DNA of 64,000 bases from Meconema thalassinum (GCA_946902985.2 OX336392.1:23938982-24002981); one strand, 5' to 3'. Counted from the first letter of the stretch, positions 35,721 to 47,087 are shown. Numbers and translations are program-made. The notes: generated by a model from the letters alone, not told the origin.

Positions 35721-37464
35721 CGACGTGACAGGGTCATTACGGGCATCAGGTATTTCTTCTACAGATTGATTAGCTAAGCGAGGCCAGCAAGATGATTCCT
35801 GACTTAGCCAAGGAGGACCATTCCAGTACAGGTCTGAAGAAATCAATTTTTTAGGTGTGCAACCACGTGATATTATATCCGCGGGGTTTTCACGGCTAGG
35901 AACATGTCTCCATTGTTCAGAATGAGAGACTTCATGAATCTTAGAAACGCGATTTGCCACAAAGGTATACCAATGAGAAGAAGGCTTGGAAATCCAAGCT
36001 AATACAATAGAAGAATCGCTCCAAAAAAATGTGCGGGAAAATTTTAACTTTAAACTGACATTTAGTTTAGTAGCTAATTCTGTTGCCATTAAAGCAGAGC
36101 ATAATTCTAATCTCGGCAATCATACTGTTTTAAGTGGAGCAACCTTAGATTTAGCGCACACTAAATTAGAAAATCCAGGGAAAGTGTCTGAGGAACGTCC
36201 TACTATGTATGCACAACAGCCATAAGCTCGTTCTGAACTATCAGAAAATACATGCAGGTCATACTGCTGGTATAAGGGATTAGAAATTAAAGGGCGGGGT
36301 ATAGAAACCTTGGAGAGATCCAGAAAACTGCTGCGATACTCTAACCATTCTTCTACAAGAGGAAGGGGGAGATTTTCATCCCAGTCTGATTTTAATGACC
36401 AAAGCTTTTGCAAGAACATTTTTGCAACAATAACTATAGGAGCAATATATTGCAAAGGATCAAAGATCTTTGCGATTTCTGACAGAACTTGTCTCTTAGT
36501 TACAGGGGGAGATTCTGACAGATGTACCTGATAAGAGAAGGTATCAGAAGAAGGACGCCAAAAAACACCCAGTGCTTTTACGGCTGCTTCATCAGTAGGA
36601 ATGGCAACAAATTCATCAACTGGGACCTCTGATGAAAATTTTGATATAAATTCAGTGGAATTTGAAGTCCATTTATGGAGCAGAAAACCACCTCCTAGGA
36701 GTAGGGATTTCAAATCTTCGCACACAAGGAGCGCTTCAGAAATATTAGGGAAAGAGCACAAGAAATCGTCGACATAAAATGCCGTTTTTAATGACTCAGA
36801 GGCCAAAGGATGATACAGATGACCATCTTGCTCGGCTAACATGTGGAGAGACCGAATCGCAAGAAAGGCTGAAGGCTTCAGGCCATATGTCACAGTCTTC
36901 AATCTAAATATCTTTATGGGTTTGGAACTCTCATCGCGCCACAATATTCTTTGCAGATCTTGCTGCTCAGAATTTACGAGAATCTGCCGATACATCTGCT
37001 TAATATCTGAGATTACAGCAATAGGAAACCTTCGAAAATTAAGCAAAACAGAGGTGAGATCTGTTTGAATCGCGGGACCACATTGCAAGGTATCATTTAA
37101 AGAGATTCCATTGGAATCTGGTGATGAGCCATTGAAAACTACTCTTATATTGTCCTGTGTTAAGGAATTTTTCCATACCGGATGATGATTTAAATAAACT
37201 ATTTCATTTAAAGGATGGTCAATTTCTTCCGATTTAGATATTACCTCCATGTGATTGGATGATTCGTATTCCTCCATAAAGGAAGCATACTGAGTTTTGA
37301 CAGAAGCATCTTGTTTGAACCGATTTTCAATAGCAAATAGTGCCCTAAGTGCTCTGGAATGCGAGCCTGTAATGGCGGGAGGATTGGGAATACGTGGAAG
37401 AGTTACTATAAATCTGCCTTCAGTATTACGGACAGTGGTTTCCTTATATAACTTTTCACAAATT

Positions 37465-37483
37465 TCGTTAGAAGAAGAAAAAG

Positions 37484-37512
<29 letters not shown>
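37465..37512. repeat. (GAA)n coding microsatellite
   Basis: On the minus strand it encodes a poly-serine run within the BEL polyprotein, between the protease and reverse transcriptase regions. Confidence 0.8.
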
Positions 37513-37515
<3 letters not shown>

Positions 37516-39672
37516 GCCTGAACATTCTCAAGATCCCAGAACTTGGTTAGCTCTTGGCTCAAATCGGTACCAACAAAATAACAATTCGATACAGTTTGAA
37601 TAGGATTACGGTATATTTGGCCAGTAGCAATCCAACCAAAATCAGTTTCGCGGAAGAAAACATTAGGAGCAATTTTTACTTTATTGGAATGAAGACATTG
37701 CCAAAATACGCTTGAGCTGAAAAGAAGCTCTACGGGTGAAGCTCTGTTGAAATGAGGGTCAGCTAGCTGGACAAAATTCGGGATATTCCAACTTTGAATA
37801 GGATAAGAAGTGCCAGGAATATTGTTGCCTATAGACTTGATAATCAAACAATCTAATTGCAACTGCGTACCAAGATTATTAGAGTCCTTCAGATCCACTT
37901 TAGCAAAGCTTAAGGATTGTGATTTAGAGCAGTTTATTCCTGTAACCTCTATTGAGGTAGGATGTTTTGGAAGGCCTAACTTTTGTACCAACGATTCATT
38001 AATAAAATTGTTGGTAGCGGCATTATCCAATAATCCCCTAACAGATACCCATTTTTCGTGAGAATTTTTCAATAGAACCTGCACGGTAGATAATAAAACC
38101 TGGACTTTGCCAAGCGAGGTAGAACTTTGAGCATACGACTGCGCACTATTTTGAGAAGTCTCCGAGTTAGACTTGGTATTGGAACTGCTTGGTCCTGATA
38201 ACCGTGGTCTTTCATGCCTGTGCAAAAGTGAATGGTGTCTTGCCCTACAATGAAAGCATAAACGTTGTGAACGGCAATTGTTTAACATATGCGTTCCTGA
38301 CAAACAGTTGAAACAATGTTTTTTGTTCGTAATGAACTTTCGTCTTTCATCTACTGATAAGGATTTAAATTCATCACAATTGTATAAATTATGCGATTGC
38401 TGACACAGACCGCACGTTTGCATTTGGTTAGGTGACCGAGCATCAACAGGAAGAGCCTGTGATCTTAAATTTCTTTGATTAGAACTGCTAACCTTATGTT
38501 TTGAGAAGGCTTTTGAATCTGAACTACTAGTTTTTTGATTAGCTATGGCGGAAAAGACTTGGCTTCTGGCCTTCAAAAAGTTAATAATCGCCTCATAAGT
38601 GCATTGCAAATTCTGGGAAAGTTCTGTTTCCCAGGCTTTTAATGTATTTGCATCCAATCTTGCAGAAATGAGGTGAACTAGAAATAAATCCCAGTGATTT
38701 ACAGGTTGGTTTAAATTGGACAATGCTCTGACGTGTAACTCTGCGGTGTCAATCAACTTACGAAGTGATAAACTGTTATCTGCTTGCACGTTAGGTAACT
38801 CGAATAAGCTTTGTATATGGCGTTGAATAGATAAACGAATGTTCCCATATCTATCCTTAAGAAGATTCAGAGCAACTTCATAATTATCACTGGTCAAAGA
38901 AAGTGCTTGAATCAGGTTAAGTGCGTTGCCTTGAACTGCCAGACGCAAGTAGTGAAATTTTTGTATTACTGGTATAGAAGTATTCTCATGTACTAAAGAA
39001 TTGAATAATTCAAAAAATGGTTCCCATTCTATGTCTTTACCAGTAAATTTGGGTATTTCTAATTTGGGTAATATAATGCGTGAAGAAGATGTAGAAGATG
39101 CTGCAGAAGTTTGATCTTCTTGTTTTTCTTTTAAAGTTAAAGCCCTAATAAGCTGTTTAGCTTCAGCAAATCCCTGATAGTATAATTTTTCAACTTCCAA
39201 CCTATCACTTTGCTGGTCCGGATGCTGAGTTTCTATACTGCATTGTATCTCATCATATTTCTCAAAGGCTTGTTCATAATTCTTAAGCCTCTGCGAAATT
39301 ATATCAAGATTATGCTCTTGGGGTTCGAGTTCCGTTAAGAAAGTACGAAACCGTGTGAGCTTGCCCTTACAAGAGGCTCTGGAGTTGCTAAGTTTTTCAT
39401 CAAGGTTAGGCATATTACAAGTTGTTTGTTACTCACGTCAATATTGTGACTTCGAGTACTGGAAGTCAGAGGATGACAGCTTGCTATGTAGTAAGGTTTA
39501 GTCTGATGCGGAAGAAACCGGCTTAGCTTACGTTTCTCTCCTCTGCCGCACATGCGCCTTAAGCTGAAACGTACAATGTGAATTAGTGTTGAAACACAAT
39601 GAACAAAAATTGTTAATGCAAAATTCACAATATTAAACTTATATAGGGATCCAGGGTGCAACAGATATGTTT

Positions 39673-39690
39673 CCCGGGGGTGAGGCACCA
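39673..39690 (-). other. Primer-binding site of the BEL element
   Basis: The minus strand reads TGGTGCCTCACCCCCGGG just inside the 5' LTR. A start with TGG is expected of a tRNA 3' end complement. I cannot name the tRNA. Confidence 0.55.
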
Positions 39691-39696
39691 AAACTA

Positions 39697-40863
39697 TGTG
39701 CAAGAAAATTAGACTGAAACGGTGCGGGGATATTGAGCATGAAATACGTGACTAGAAAACCAATATAGGGAGCAATGCATTAACAATTTTTATTCCTAAT
39801 AATAAATTTATAATGAACAAACAAATTGCACTTAAGTGCTTATTACAGAAATTAACAATTATAAATGTAGCAAAGTGTGAGGGCCTGATTACAGAACCCA
39901 GATTATAGAAAGGTCCATGAAAAGCTTGCTTGATTGGAGAAAAATTGAGCTTAATATATAAAAATGCAGTTTATAAAAAGAGAGAACCATAAAAAATAAT
40001 TAAGAGTGTAATAACTGGTATGATATAAGCTCTTTATAAAATTGAACTTATCTTTGAAGAGAGTTGAAGAGAGTTGAAGAGAGTTGAAGAGCCAGCTCCT
40101 TAAAAAGTTCCAGCTAGCACACGTTGATTTAAAAGTCTTCACGGTTTTCTTGGAAGGAGGCGTACATGGCCTAGAGTTGTGTGCACCATCGATAAAATGT
40201 CAACTTTCTTTTCTTGAGCAGGAATGACATTTATAGTTTCCAAGAGCTGATCCAGAGATATTTTTAAGGAAGATTCCAAGTATCCCCTCTAAGGTGATGT
40301 TGAAGAGTACAGCGGCTGGCAATTATTCTTGCCATCTTGAGCAATACGTCATGGTGCAGATCTTGTGACGTAACTGCTCGCTAGCGTAGATATCAGCGAT
40401 GGTGTTATGAGAGGTAGCGGTGACCAGCGGGTTGAAGTGATTCAGAAGTGGCGGTTGATCCGAAGTGGTGGATCAGAAGTGGTGAAGAACGCCAGCAAGC
40501 GGCGTCTTAAATAGGGACCATGGAACTCTCTCGAAGTTTGGAGATCGCCCGACCAGACAAAGACCTGCCATTGGTCGAACGAAAGTCAGGGTGACGTCAG
40601 TCGACACTACTCAGCAGACAGTGGATCAACCAGTAGATATCTGGTATGTCATGAGTGAGGACGCCTGAGAAGCGAGACTGAAACACTCGAGGTGAGAACT
40701 ATAATATCTATGAATAAGTGATTGATAACAAGATTATGCATATGGTTTAAGCAATTAACAATTGTAAATAAATAATTACCATTCGGGGATCTCAGTAACA
40801 ATAAATAAAATTTGACCGACAAATGGGCCAAGCTAAACATTGAAAATATCACAAAAGTGATCA
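39697..40863 (-). repeat. 5' LTR of the BEL element
   Basis: Near-identical to 30831-31999. Its outer end TGATCACTTTTG abuts the CATG duplication. The inner end is CTTGCACA or up to six bases further, next to the primer site. Confidence 0.85.
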
Positions 40864-41155
40864 CATGCCATTGTTGTAACTCAACGTGCTCTACAGTGTC
40901 AAAATGCTGGCTTGGCCTGCTCGATCACCCGATCTGTCCCCAATTGAGCAGGTATGGACATCATTTGACGACAATTCCAGGGTCATCCTCAACCGGCATC
41001 AACCGTAAATCTAGGCTATTAACCGACCAAGTGCAACAGGCATGTAACTCCTTCCCACAAGCTGACACCCGGCATCTGTACGACACAATGCATGCACGTT
41101 TGCATGTCTGCATTCAACAGTCTGGTGATTATATATGTAATTTTCCCATGCCCTA
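40864..41155 (+). pseudogene. Tc1-like transposase, 3' part
   Basis: It continues the frame interrupted at 30746: VVTQRALQCQNAGLAWPARS, then SPDLSPIEQVW with the catalytic Glu (about 40920-40950). The remaining C-terminus is frameshifted after about 40970, with a recognisable ending near 41075-41115 (LYDTMHARLHVCIQ). The spacing from the second Asp to the Glu is about 33-34 residues after joining, as in the DD34E group. Confidence 0.8.
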
Positions 41156-41179
41156 CAAAACCTAGGTTGTTATTATCAA

Positions 41180-42103
41180 GAGAACCAGCTAAAACCAAAT
41201 CCATCGAAAACACAAGTCTGCGCCTTCCACCTGAAGAACAGACAGTCCGCAAGGAAACTGCAGGTCAACTGGGAAGGTACACAACTAGAACATTGCTTTA
41301 CTCCCAAATATCTAGGAGTAACTCTTGATCGAACACTGACCTTCAAGACACACTACTTGAACACCAAGAGGAAGTTTTCAGCAAGGAACAACATTCTTCG
41401 GAAATTATCTGGTGCAACATGGGGGACGAACCCTAACATCATAAGAACTTCAGCTATGGCCCTATGTTACTCAGCTGCAGAATATGCGTGTCCCGTTTGG
41501 TACAGATCCAGCCCCGCTACTCAAGTGTATATTGCGTTAAATGAGACTTGCAGAATCATTACAGGTTGTTTGAGATCTACACAACTTGAAATAGTTTACT
41601 CTCTAGCAGGTATTTAACCTCCGGATATCCGTCGTGAGTCTGCAGGCAGAGTAGAAAAATCCAAGGCATTAGACAAGACGACCCTTAATTTGCATGAATG
41701 TCTTCCGGCAACTTCGAGGCTCAAATCAAGAAAAAGAAATCTTCGTTCAACAGAAAGCCTAACTGAACCACCTTCAAAATTCAGAATAAATTCATGGCGT
41801 TCCAGATCGAAGTGCACTATAGGATGGTTGGTACCATCTGAAAGCTTGTCTCCAGGTCATGAGGAGAATTGGTTGACATGGAAGGCACTGAACAGGTTGT
41901 GGTCCGGTGTTTTCACATCCAAAAATAACAGGAAAATGTGAGCTTTTGCATGCTACTCCACACTATGCGAATACGGTGAAGAGCAAACCATGGATCATCT
42001 CCTCACCTGCAAGTTATGCCCAACGACATGCTCTCCTCAGAATCTATTAGATGTCACCAAAGAAGCATGTGAATTGGCAAGATACTGGTCACCTTACATA
42101 TAA
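41180..42103 (+). pseudogene. Jockey-like LINE reverse transcriptase, C-terminal fragment
   Basis: The frame opens QLKPNPSKTQVCAF, then FTPKYLGVTLDRTLTFKTH (about 41300-41350) and AEYACPVWYRSS (about 41470-41515), phrases found after the catalytic core in Jockey-clade reverse transcriptases. It ends ARYWSPYI and a stop at 42101-42103, with an internal stop near 41615 and another near 41940. The 5' portion with endonuclease and catalytic motif is missing. It adjoins the Tc1 end. Confidence 0.75.
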
Positions 42104-42375
42104 ATTTCATTTTTGGAGGTTTAGCTAGTACCAATTATTGGTGTATATTTGTGAATGTCCCATTGTTATATGTTTTCTGATACGATTAAATGAATAACCG
42201 CTTATTAATGGACCAGCTGGCACATTTGCGATGGCTTTTTTTTTTCGCGCAGACCTGTTGTCATGTGCCATTAAGTATGTTACCTTGCCAAGTGTATAGC
42301 CGAAAAGTCCATACTGTACATTCCATATTTCATGGTGTTGGATGGTGTAATTCGTGTAATTCAGGCACTGTTGTT
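42104..42375. other. Unassigned spacer
   Basis: It may include the Jockey-like 3' untranslated region. No tail of A residues or repeat is evident apart from a short T run near 42238. Confidence 0.35.
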
Positions 42376-43022
42376 TGAGTCTTCAGTCTTTTGACTGGTT
42401 TGATGCAGCACTCCATGCCTCCCTGTCCTGAGCCAATCGGGTCATCTCTACATAGCTACCACACCCTACATCCGAGGCAATCTGTTTAACATATTCTAAC
42501 CTTGGTCTAACCCTACAGTTCTTGTCCTCTACCCTTCCTTCCATAACTAAGCTTGCTATTCCTGGCTGTCTTAGTATGTGTCCTACCAACCCATCTCTTC
42601 TCTTCATTAGAAATCGCCAGAAACATCTCTCCTCTCCCACTCGTCTTAATACCTCTTCGTTTGTAACCCTATCTATCCATCAGTCTTCTGTAACACCACA
42701 TTTCAAACGCTTGAATTCTCCTCTTTTCTGCTGCACCAATAGTCCAAGTTTCACTTCCTGAAGAGTGCCACGCTCCAGACAAAGGCTTTCAAAAATTACT
42801 TCCTAATACCTAAATCTATATTCGTAGTCAACAGATTCCTTTTCTGTAGAAGTGCTTTCCTTGCCTGAGCCAACCTACATTTTATGTCCTCTTTGCTTCG
42901 CCCATCACTGGTTATTTTGCTTCCTAAGTAACAGAAGTCTCCTACTCCCTTCAGCTTTTCACCTGCCAATTTGATATCCATAGAGGTTTCTGATTTATTT
43001 CGGCTGCATTCCAATATTTTTG
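42376..43022 (-). pseudogene. LINE C-terminal fragment (same family as 44720-45792)
   Basis: The minus strand matches the 3' 650 bases of the LINE at 45145-45790, including the terminal phrase CCAGTCAAAAGACTGAAGAC (read on the minus strand). It encodes GEERCFWRFLMKRRDGLVGH and CYLGSKITSDGRSKEDIKCR, separated by a frameshift. It is truncated at its 5' end, as is usual for LINE insertions. Confidence 0.75.
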
Positions 43023-43262
43023 TTTTACATTACAGGCAATAGGAAATTAATTACAATTCTACTCCCAATCTGATTGGTTACATTCATGTTGACCGACTGA
43101 TAGGCTTCTAATAATAGGTTGCTTAGTCAAATGGCTTCCAATATGTCAACAATCGCATTGTGTTTAGGGTCGCCTGATTTCAAGAATCGAAAAACGGAAA
43201 ACACGTCCCAAAACTTTATTTTTTATCAAGGTTGTTAAATATTGTAATAAATAATACACATA
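43023..43262. other. Unassigned spacer
   Basis: AT-rich, no recognisable gene or repeat. Confidence 0.35.
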
Positions 43263-43908
43263 CAGTGAATCTCCTCAAATCCGAACTATTGGGGCTGTAG
43301 CCTGTTCGGATTTCAATTTGTTTGGAGTAGCCGAAAAATATCCTTAACGTAATAATCAGCTCTCATTACGGTATAGGACTGACAATATGACTTATACTAA
43401 AGCTGCATCTGCTCTTGACATCGTATTGTGCTTCGTAAGACAACACGGAGAAGCCACGCCAAACGATGGCATGTCCATGCGACGCTGGCGTTCAATTGCC
43501 TCCGCGGGAAGGTTTAACGTCACTTCAACAATTGAAGAAAACTGATTTCAAGTGAAAGATTAAATTATATTTTGTGTATTTCTATTGTTTATCATTATTT
43601 TTGCAAAGTGATTAACCTCAGGTAGTACAATAACCAACTTTTCCGTTTTTCAATCCTGGATGAGATAAGTTTGTAGCTTAGGCACCTTTACACCTTGTCA
43701 GTTATGCTAACTGTACTTTTTTGTTCATTTTTCAAATAATTTTGTAAAATAAGGTTATAATGTACAATATATAATATTGTTTTATGACTAAATAAATACG
43801 TTTATATTTTTTGCGTGTGTTTTTCAAACTTAAAATTGTCAAAAAAGAGCTCGTTTGGATTACCCAGAATTTCGGATTTCCGGAGTTCGGATTTGAGGGG
43901 TTTGACTG
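43263..43908. mobile_element. pogo-like MITE
   Basis: Terminal inverted repeats start CAGT: CAGTGAATCTCCTCAAATCC on the left and, reversed, CAGTCAAACCCCTCAAATCC on the right, with CGAAC following each. TA lies immediately outside both ends. The interior has no transposase. CAGT starts and TA duplications are typical of pogo/Tigger elements. Confidence 0.7.
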
Positions 43909-44719
43909 TATAAGCAATACATAATCAAATACACAAAATTAAAACTAGATATTGCTGACATATCATGTAGTCCTATGGTGGAGTTTGCCCCCAAAAACTC
44001 CGACTCATAGAGGGAGAATAGCATCAAGCATTTGCTTGGATTCGATAGCATTGTGGGTAAGCATTAGACTGAATAATATTAATATTAGGGCTGAATGGAT
44101 TTCACATTTGAACATATGCTGTAACAATATATAATTTATTTCAATATCAATCAGAACATGGTGCAATAAACAATCTGAATGAATAACAACAATAAATGAT
44201 ATTAATCACCACCCCTTAAGAATTTTTGTTAAAAGAGTTCTTTAAACTTGTGCACTTTGGATTTAAAATTATAATTAAAATGTCTTAAAAATGGATAATA
44301 AAACACTTAAACTTATCTTGGGATAGATTTGTTGAAAGTACTGTATGTCCGTAGAGGATCCTTCCTCATTAGAAGGAATGCGGTGGAAACGAAGTAATGT
44401 GTTTAGAAAACGCAGCCTTCATAGGCAACCCACTCAACACACTTGAAGGTGAAATGACTTGGTCGTGAACTTTCAACAGCTGGAGCTTGTTGACAAACAA
44501 GGAATGCGATAACTGACAGCGGTGTGTAGTAGCCTTTGTTGGCATGCTTTTTCTTGGAATTTATCTACGGCGAAGTATTTCTGCGGTTAATTTTGCTAAT
44601 TGCACTTGATGGCATGTACGATTTTTCTTGCGGAGATTTGTGGAATAAGTTAAATAGTAGTAGCATCAGGATATCTGCAGAGCGGTGGCCTAGACATCTT
44701 GGCCGGCGTAGATGCAGAG
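43909..44719. other. Unassigned AT-rich DNA
   Basis: No supported gene. The long frame that runs into the LINE from 44536 begins in this non-LINE sequence; its first part shows no LINE motif. A weak resemblance of the 44160-44220 stretch to BEL LTR sequence could not be confirmed. Confidence 0.35.
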
Positions 44720-45792
44720 CGGCCATGAGAAAAGAAATCTGCCTTTCGAAGGATACTCCAAGTATTATAGGCTCAATTGGAATAAAGTACAGGGATAGGA
44801 GGGTGATATACAATCTGTACAGAAATCAGACAGCAGTCATTCGAGGTGAAGGACATGAGAGAGAAGCTGGTATTCAGAAAGGTGTAAGGCAAGGCTGCAA
44901 CTTATCACCCATACTTTTCAATCTTTACATTGAACAAGCAATGAAGGAAATTAGAGAAAAATTTAAAGTGGGAGTGAAGATTCAAGGAGAATTAATTTCA
45001 ACTCTGAGATTTGCTGATGACATCGTCATCTTGGCCGACAAGCCTGAGGATTTGAATGAGTTTTTGAATGGTTTGGACTCCGTCTTACGGAAAGAATTCA
45101 TGATGAAAATAAATAAATGTAAAACAAAAATACTGGAATGCAGCCGAAATAAATCAGAAACCTCTATGGAGATCAAATTGGCAGGTGAAAAGCTGAAGGA
45201 AGTAGTAGACTTCTGTTACTTAGGAAGCTGAATAACCAGTGATGGACGAAGCAAAGAGGATATTAAAAGTAGGTTGGCTCAGGCAAAGAAAGCATTTCTA
45301 CAAAAAAGGAATCTGCTGACATCGAATATAGATTTAGGTATTAGGAAGTCATTTTTGAAAGCCTTTGTCTGGAGCGTGGCGCTCTATGGAAGTGAAACTT
45401 GGACTATTGGTGCAGCAGAAAAGAGGAGAATTGAAGCATTTGAAATGTGGTGTTACAGGAGAATGATGAAGATCAGATGGGTAGATAGGGTTACAAACAA
45501 AGAGGTATTAAGACGAGTGGGAGAGGAGAGATGTTTCTGGCGACTGCTAATGAAGAGAAGAGATAGGTTGGTAGGACACATACTAAGACACCCAGGAATA
45601 GCAAGCTTAGTTATGGAAGGAAGGGTCGAGGACAAAAACTGTAGGGGTAGACCAAGGTTAGAATATGTTAAACAGATTGCCTCCGATGTAGGGTGTCGGA
45701 GCTATGTAGAGATGAAACGATTAGCTCAGGACAGGGAGGCATGGAGCGCTGCATAAAACCAGTCAAAAGACTGAAGACTCAAACAACAACAT
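44720..45792 (+). pseudogene. LINE reverse transcriptase fragment, 5' truncated
   Basis: RVIYNLYRNQTAVIRGEGH, then GVRQGCNLSPILFNLY (about 44880-44930) and the catalytic LRFADDIVILAD (about 45005-45040) of a reverse transcriptase, then CYLGS, a TGA stop at 45229-45231, and a long C-terminal region (GSETWTIGAAEKRRIEAFEM; GRPRLEYVKQIASDVG). The frame is otherwise open to 45756. The 3' end is AGTCAAAAGACTGAAGACTC then CAACAACA. It resembles RTE/CR1-type craniofacial-development-protein-like LINE ORFs common in insects; the clade is not certain. Confidence 0.75.
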
Positions 45793-46184
45793 GGCCCGTA
45801 CGGTCGTGGCAGCAGACTGTACGAAGAATGGACTGGAATGGACATCGCCAAGAAGATGACTCGGGGTTATATAGGGCCGGAATCCCACCGAGCCGACAGG
45901 TGACCAACAACACCGCCGTTATTGGCTGTCCAAGAAAAGTGACGTCACGAGCTCGAAGTGACGGCAAGCACGGAGCAGTCATAGCTCAGTGTAGTTGATG
46001 CAGTGATGTGGTGAGTAACTTGAATATCTTAAATGGGTGGTTAATAACAAGGTTATGCATATCGATTAAACAATTAATACACTTCCAAAGAAATAATTAT
46101 CATTCGAGGATCTCGGTAACAAGAAACAAATTTGACCGACAAATGGGCCAAGCTAAACATTGAAAGTATCACGAAAAGTGATCA
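45793..46184. repeat. Diverged partial LTR of the BEL family
   Basis: The right part (about 46040-46184) matches the ends of the BEL LTRs: TTATGCATAT, CATTCGAGGATCTCGGTAAC, TTTGACCGACAAATGGGCC and AAAGTGATCA at the border. The left part contains related short phrases such as GTGACGTCA. It is much more diverged than the two LTRs of the 30.7-40.9 kb element and abuts the LINE 3' end. It indicates an older member of the same family. Confidence 0.7.
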
Positions 46185-46620
46185 GCCTATGACACCAGCA
46201 CCTTTTCATTTGAACGACCCTTTGCAAGGACTGTTTATTTCTAAGTGCCTTTTGATAAAATTCACTACAATTTTCGTCATAATTGTTATATGTGAACAAT
46301 TCTTGTTTTATCAAACTAATGGAGCTTCTGTTTCTATCATCTCTCCATTTGATATTCATGACAGAGAATACTCTCTCCGTAAAAGCATTGGAGGGGAAAA
46401 TGCTGAGTATAAACTTCACAAGGACTAAGTTATTCCTTAATTTTGTTGCCCCTAATAAATCTATAACATGTATCCATCTATCTGACACAGAACATAGAAA
46501 TCATTTTCTCTTTCATACTTGCACCTGTATCACCAGAAACAAGCTAGATATTACAATCAATTCTGAAGCGGGACATTTGAAAATTGGTGCAAAATTGAAT
46601 ATATTATCAAATTAACCAAA
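46185..46620 (-). pseudogene. hAT transposase C-terminal dimerisation domain fragment
   Basis: The minus-strand frame at 46153-46488 contains FPSNAFTERVFSVMNIKWRD (about 46330-46395) and IKQELFTYNNYDENC, matching the hAT C-terminal pattern (SNA-ERVFS). The start of the fragment adjoins the LTR remnant. No other hAT domain and no terminal repeats are visible. It could be an exapted-gene fragment, but the short, decayed context argues for a dead transposon. Confidence 0.65.
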
Positions 46621-47087
46621 AATGGAATATTTGGCGTTCCGTTAAAGATTAAGACGGAACGCGGAACAAAACAAAAAACGGAATTGTTCCAGGTGAAACA
46701 GAACGTCTGGCATCCCTAATTGTCTCAGTAGTCCTCTGTGATCGTTTGATTACAGAGGTCACGGTTCAAGGTCCATGTGGGTCAGATATTTACATTATCT
46801 ACCTTCCATCTGAATGCTTGTCCTTTTTGTACGTTACGCAACCAAATAACTGAGAGCTCTCAATGCGGTCATGAAATGCAATTCTAGAATTATAAATACA
46901 AATGAAAAATGTTCAATTGCATATGTGTCTATTTGGAGTGTACTTGGACAATACCGTAAATGCCGCTTCGATTCGAGCTCCTTCCTACAGATTGGTCAGA
47001 TAACACTCCTCACGCTGTTGTACTGCAGGGAAACATACATACATATGAATTACATTGTGGGGTTTGAAGCCATTTTTCAGTGTTGCC
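46621..47087. other. Unassigned spacer
   Basis: No gene. GGAACGCGGAAC and GGAATTGTTCC lie close together near 46650-46690 and could be an end of a lost element. Confidence 0.35.

Larger units (their letters stand above)
32074..39413 (-). pseudogene. BEL/Pao gag-pol polyprotein, interrupted by Transib and two stops
   Basis: The start is the ATG at 39411-39413. Domains in order: Gag-like region with EIPKFTGKDIEWEPFFELF (about 39010-39070); three zinc fingers, CX2CX4HX4C twice then a CCHH type (about 38210-38410); aspartic protease-like region (about 37950-38110, LLDNAATNNFI); reverse transcriptase with YVDD (about 36770-36785); RNase H (about 35750-36240); integrase zinc region and catalytic DYAGP, SDNAKIF and GRWES (about 32590-33130). 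An in-frame TGA at 36120-36122 falls just before PRLEL, and an in-frame TAA at 32476-32478 follows SRPLTPL. The 33574-35720 insertion can be removed to restore one open frame across the join. The protein would make particles and copy and insert the element. Confidence 0.9.
30747..40863 (-). mobile_element. BEL/Pao LTR retrotransposon inside Tc1, carrying a Transib
   Basis: LTRs of about 1.17 kb (30831-31999 and 39697-40863) are almost identical. On the minus strand the order is 5' LTR, primer site TGGTGCCTCACC, gag-pol, 3' LTR. A 4-base CATG duplication flanks the insertion. Between CATG and the left LTR are 84 extra bases (30747-30830) with no counterpart on the right. The single gag-pol frame has two stops and a Transib insertion. 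Low LTR divergence makes it a fairly recent arrival that nevertheless acquired later damage. Confidence 0.85.

Noticed and set aside
44536..44719. 5' extension of the LINE ORF upstream of 44720
   Set aside because: The frame is open by chance; the encoded peptide is hydrophobic and unlike the LINE family, and the LINE appears 5' truncated.
46132..46428. 98-codon plus-strand ORF starting in the LTR remnant
   Set aside because: It crosses the border between LTR and hAT fragment and is antisense to the hAT motif.
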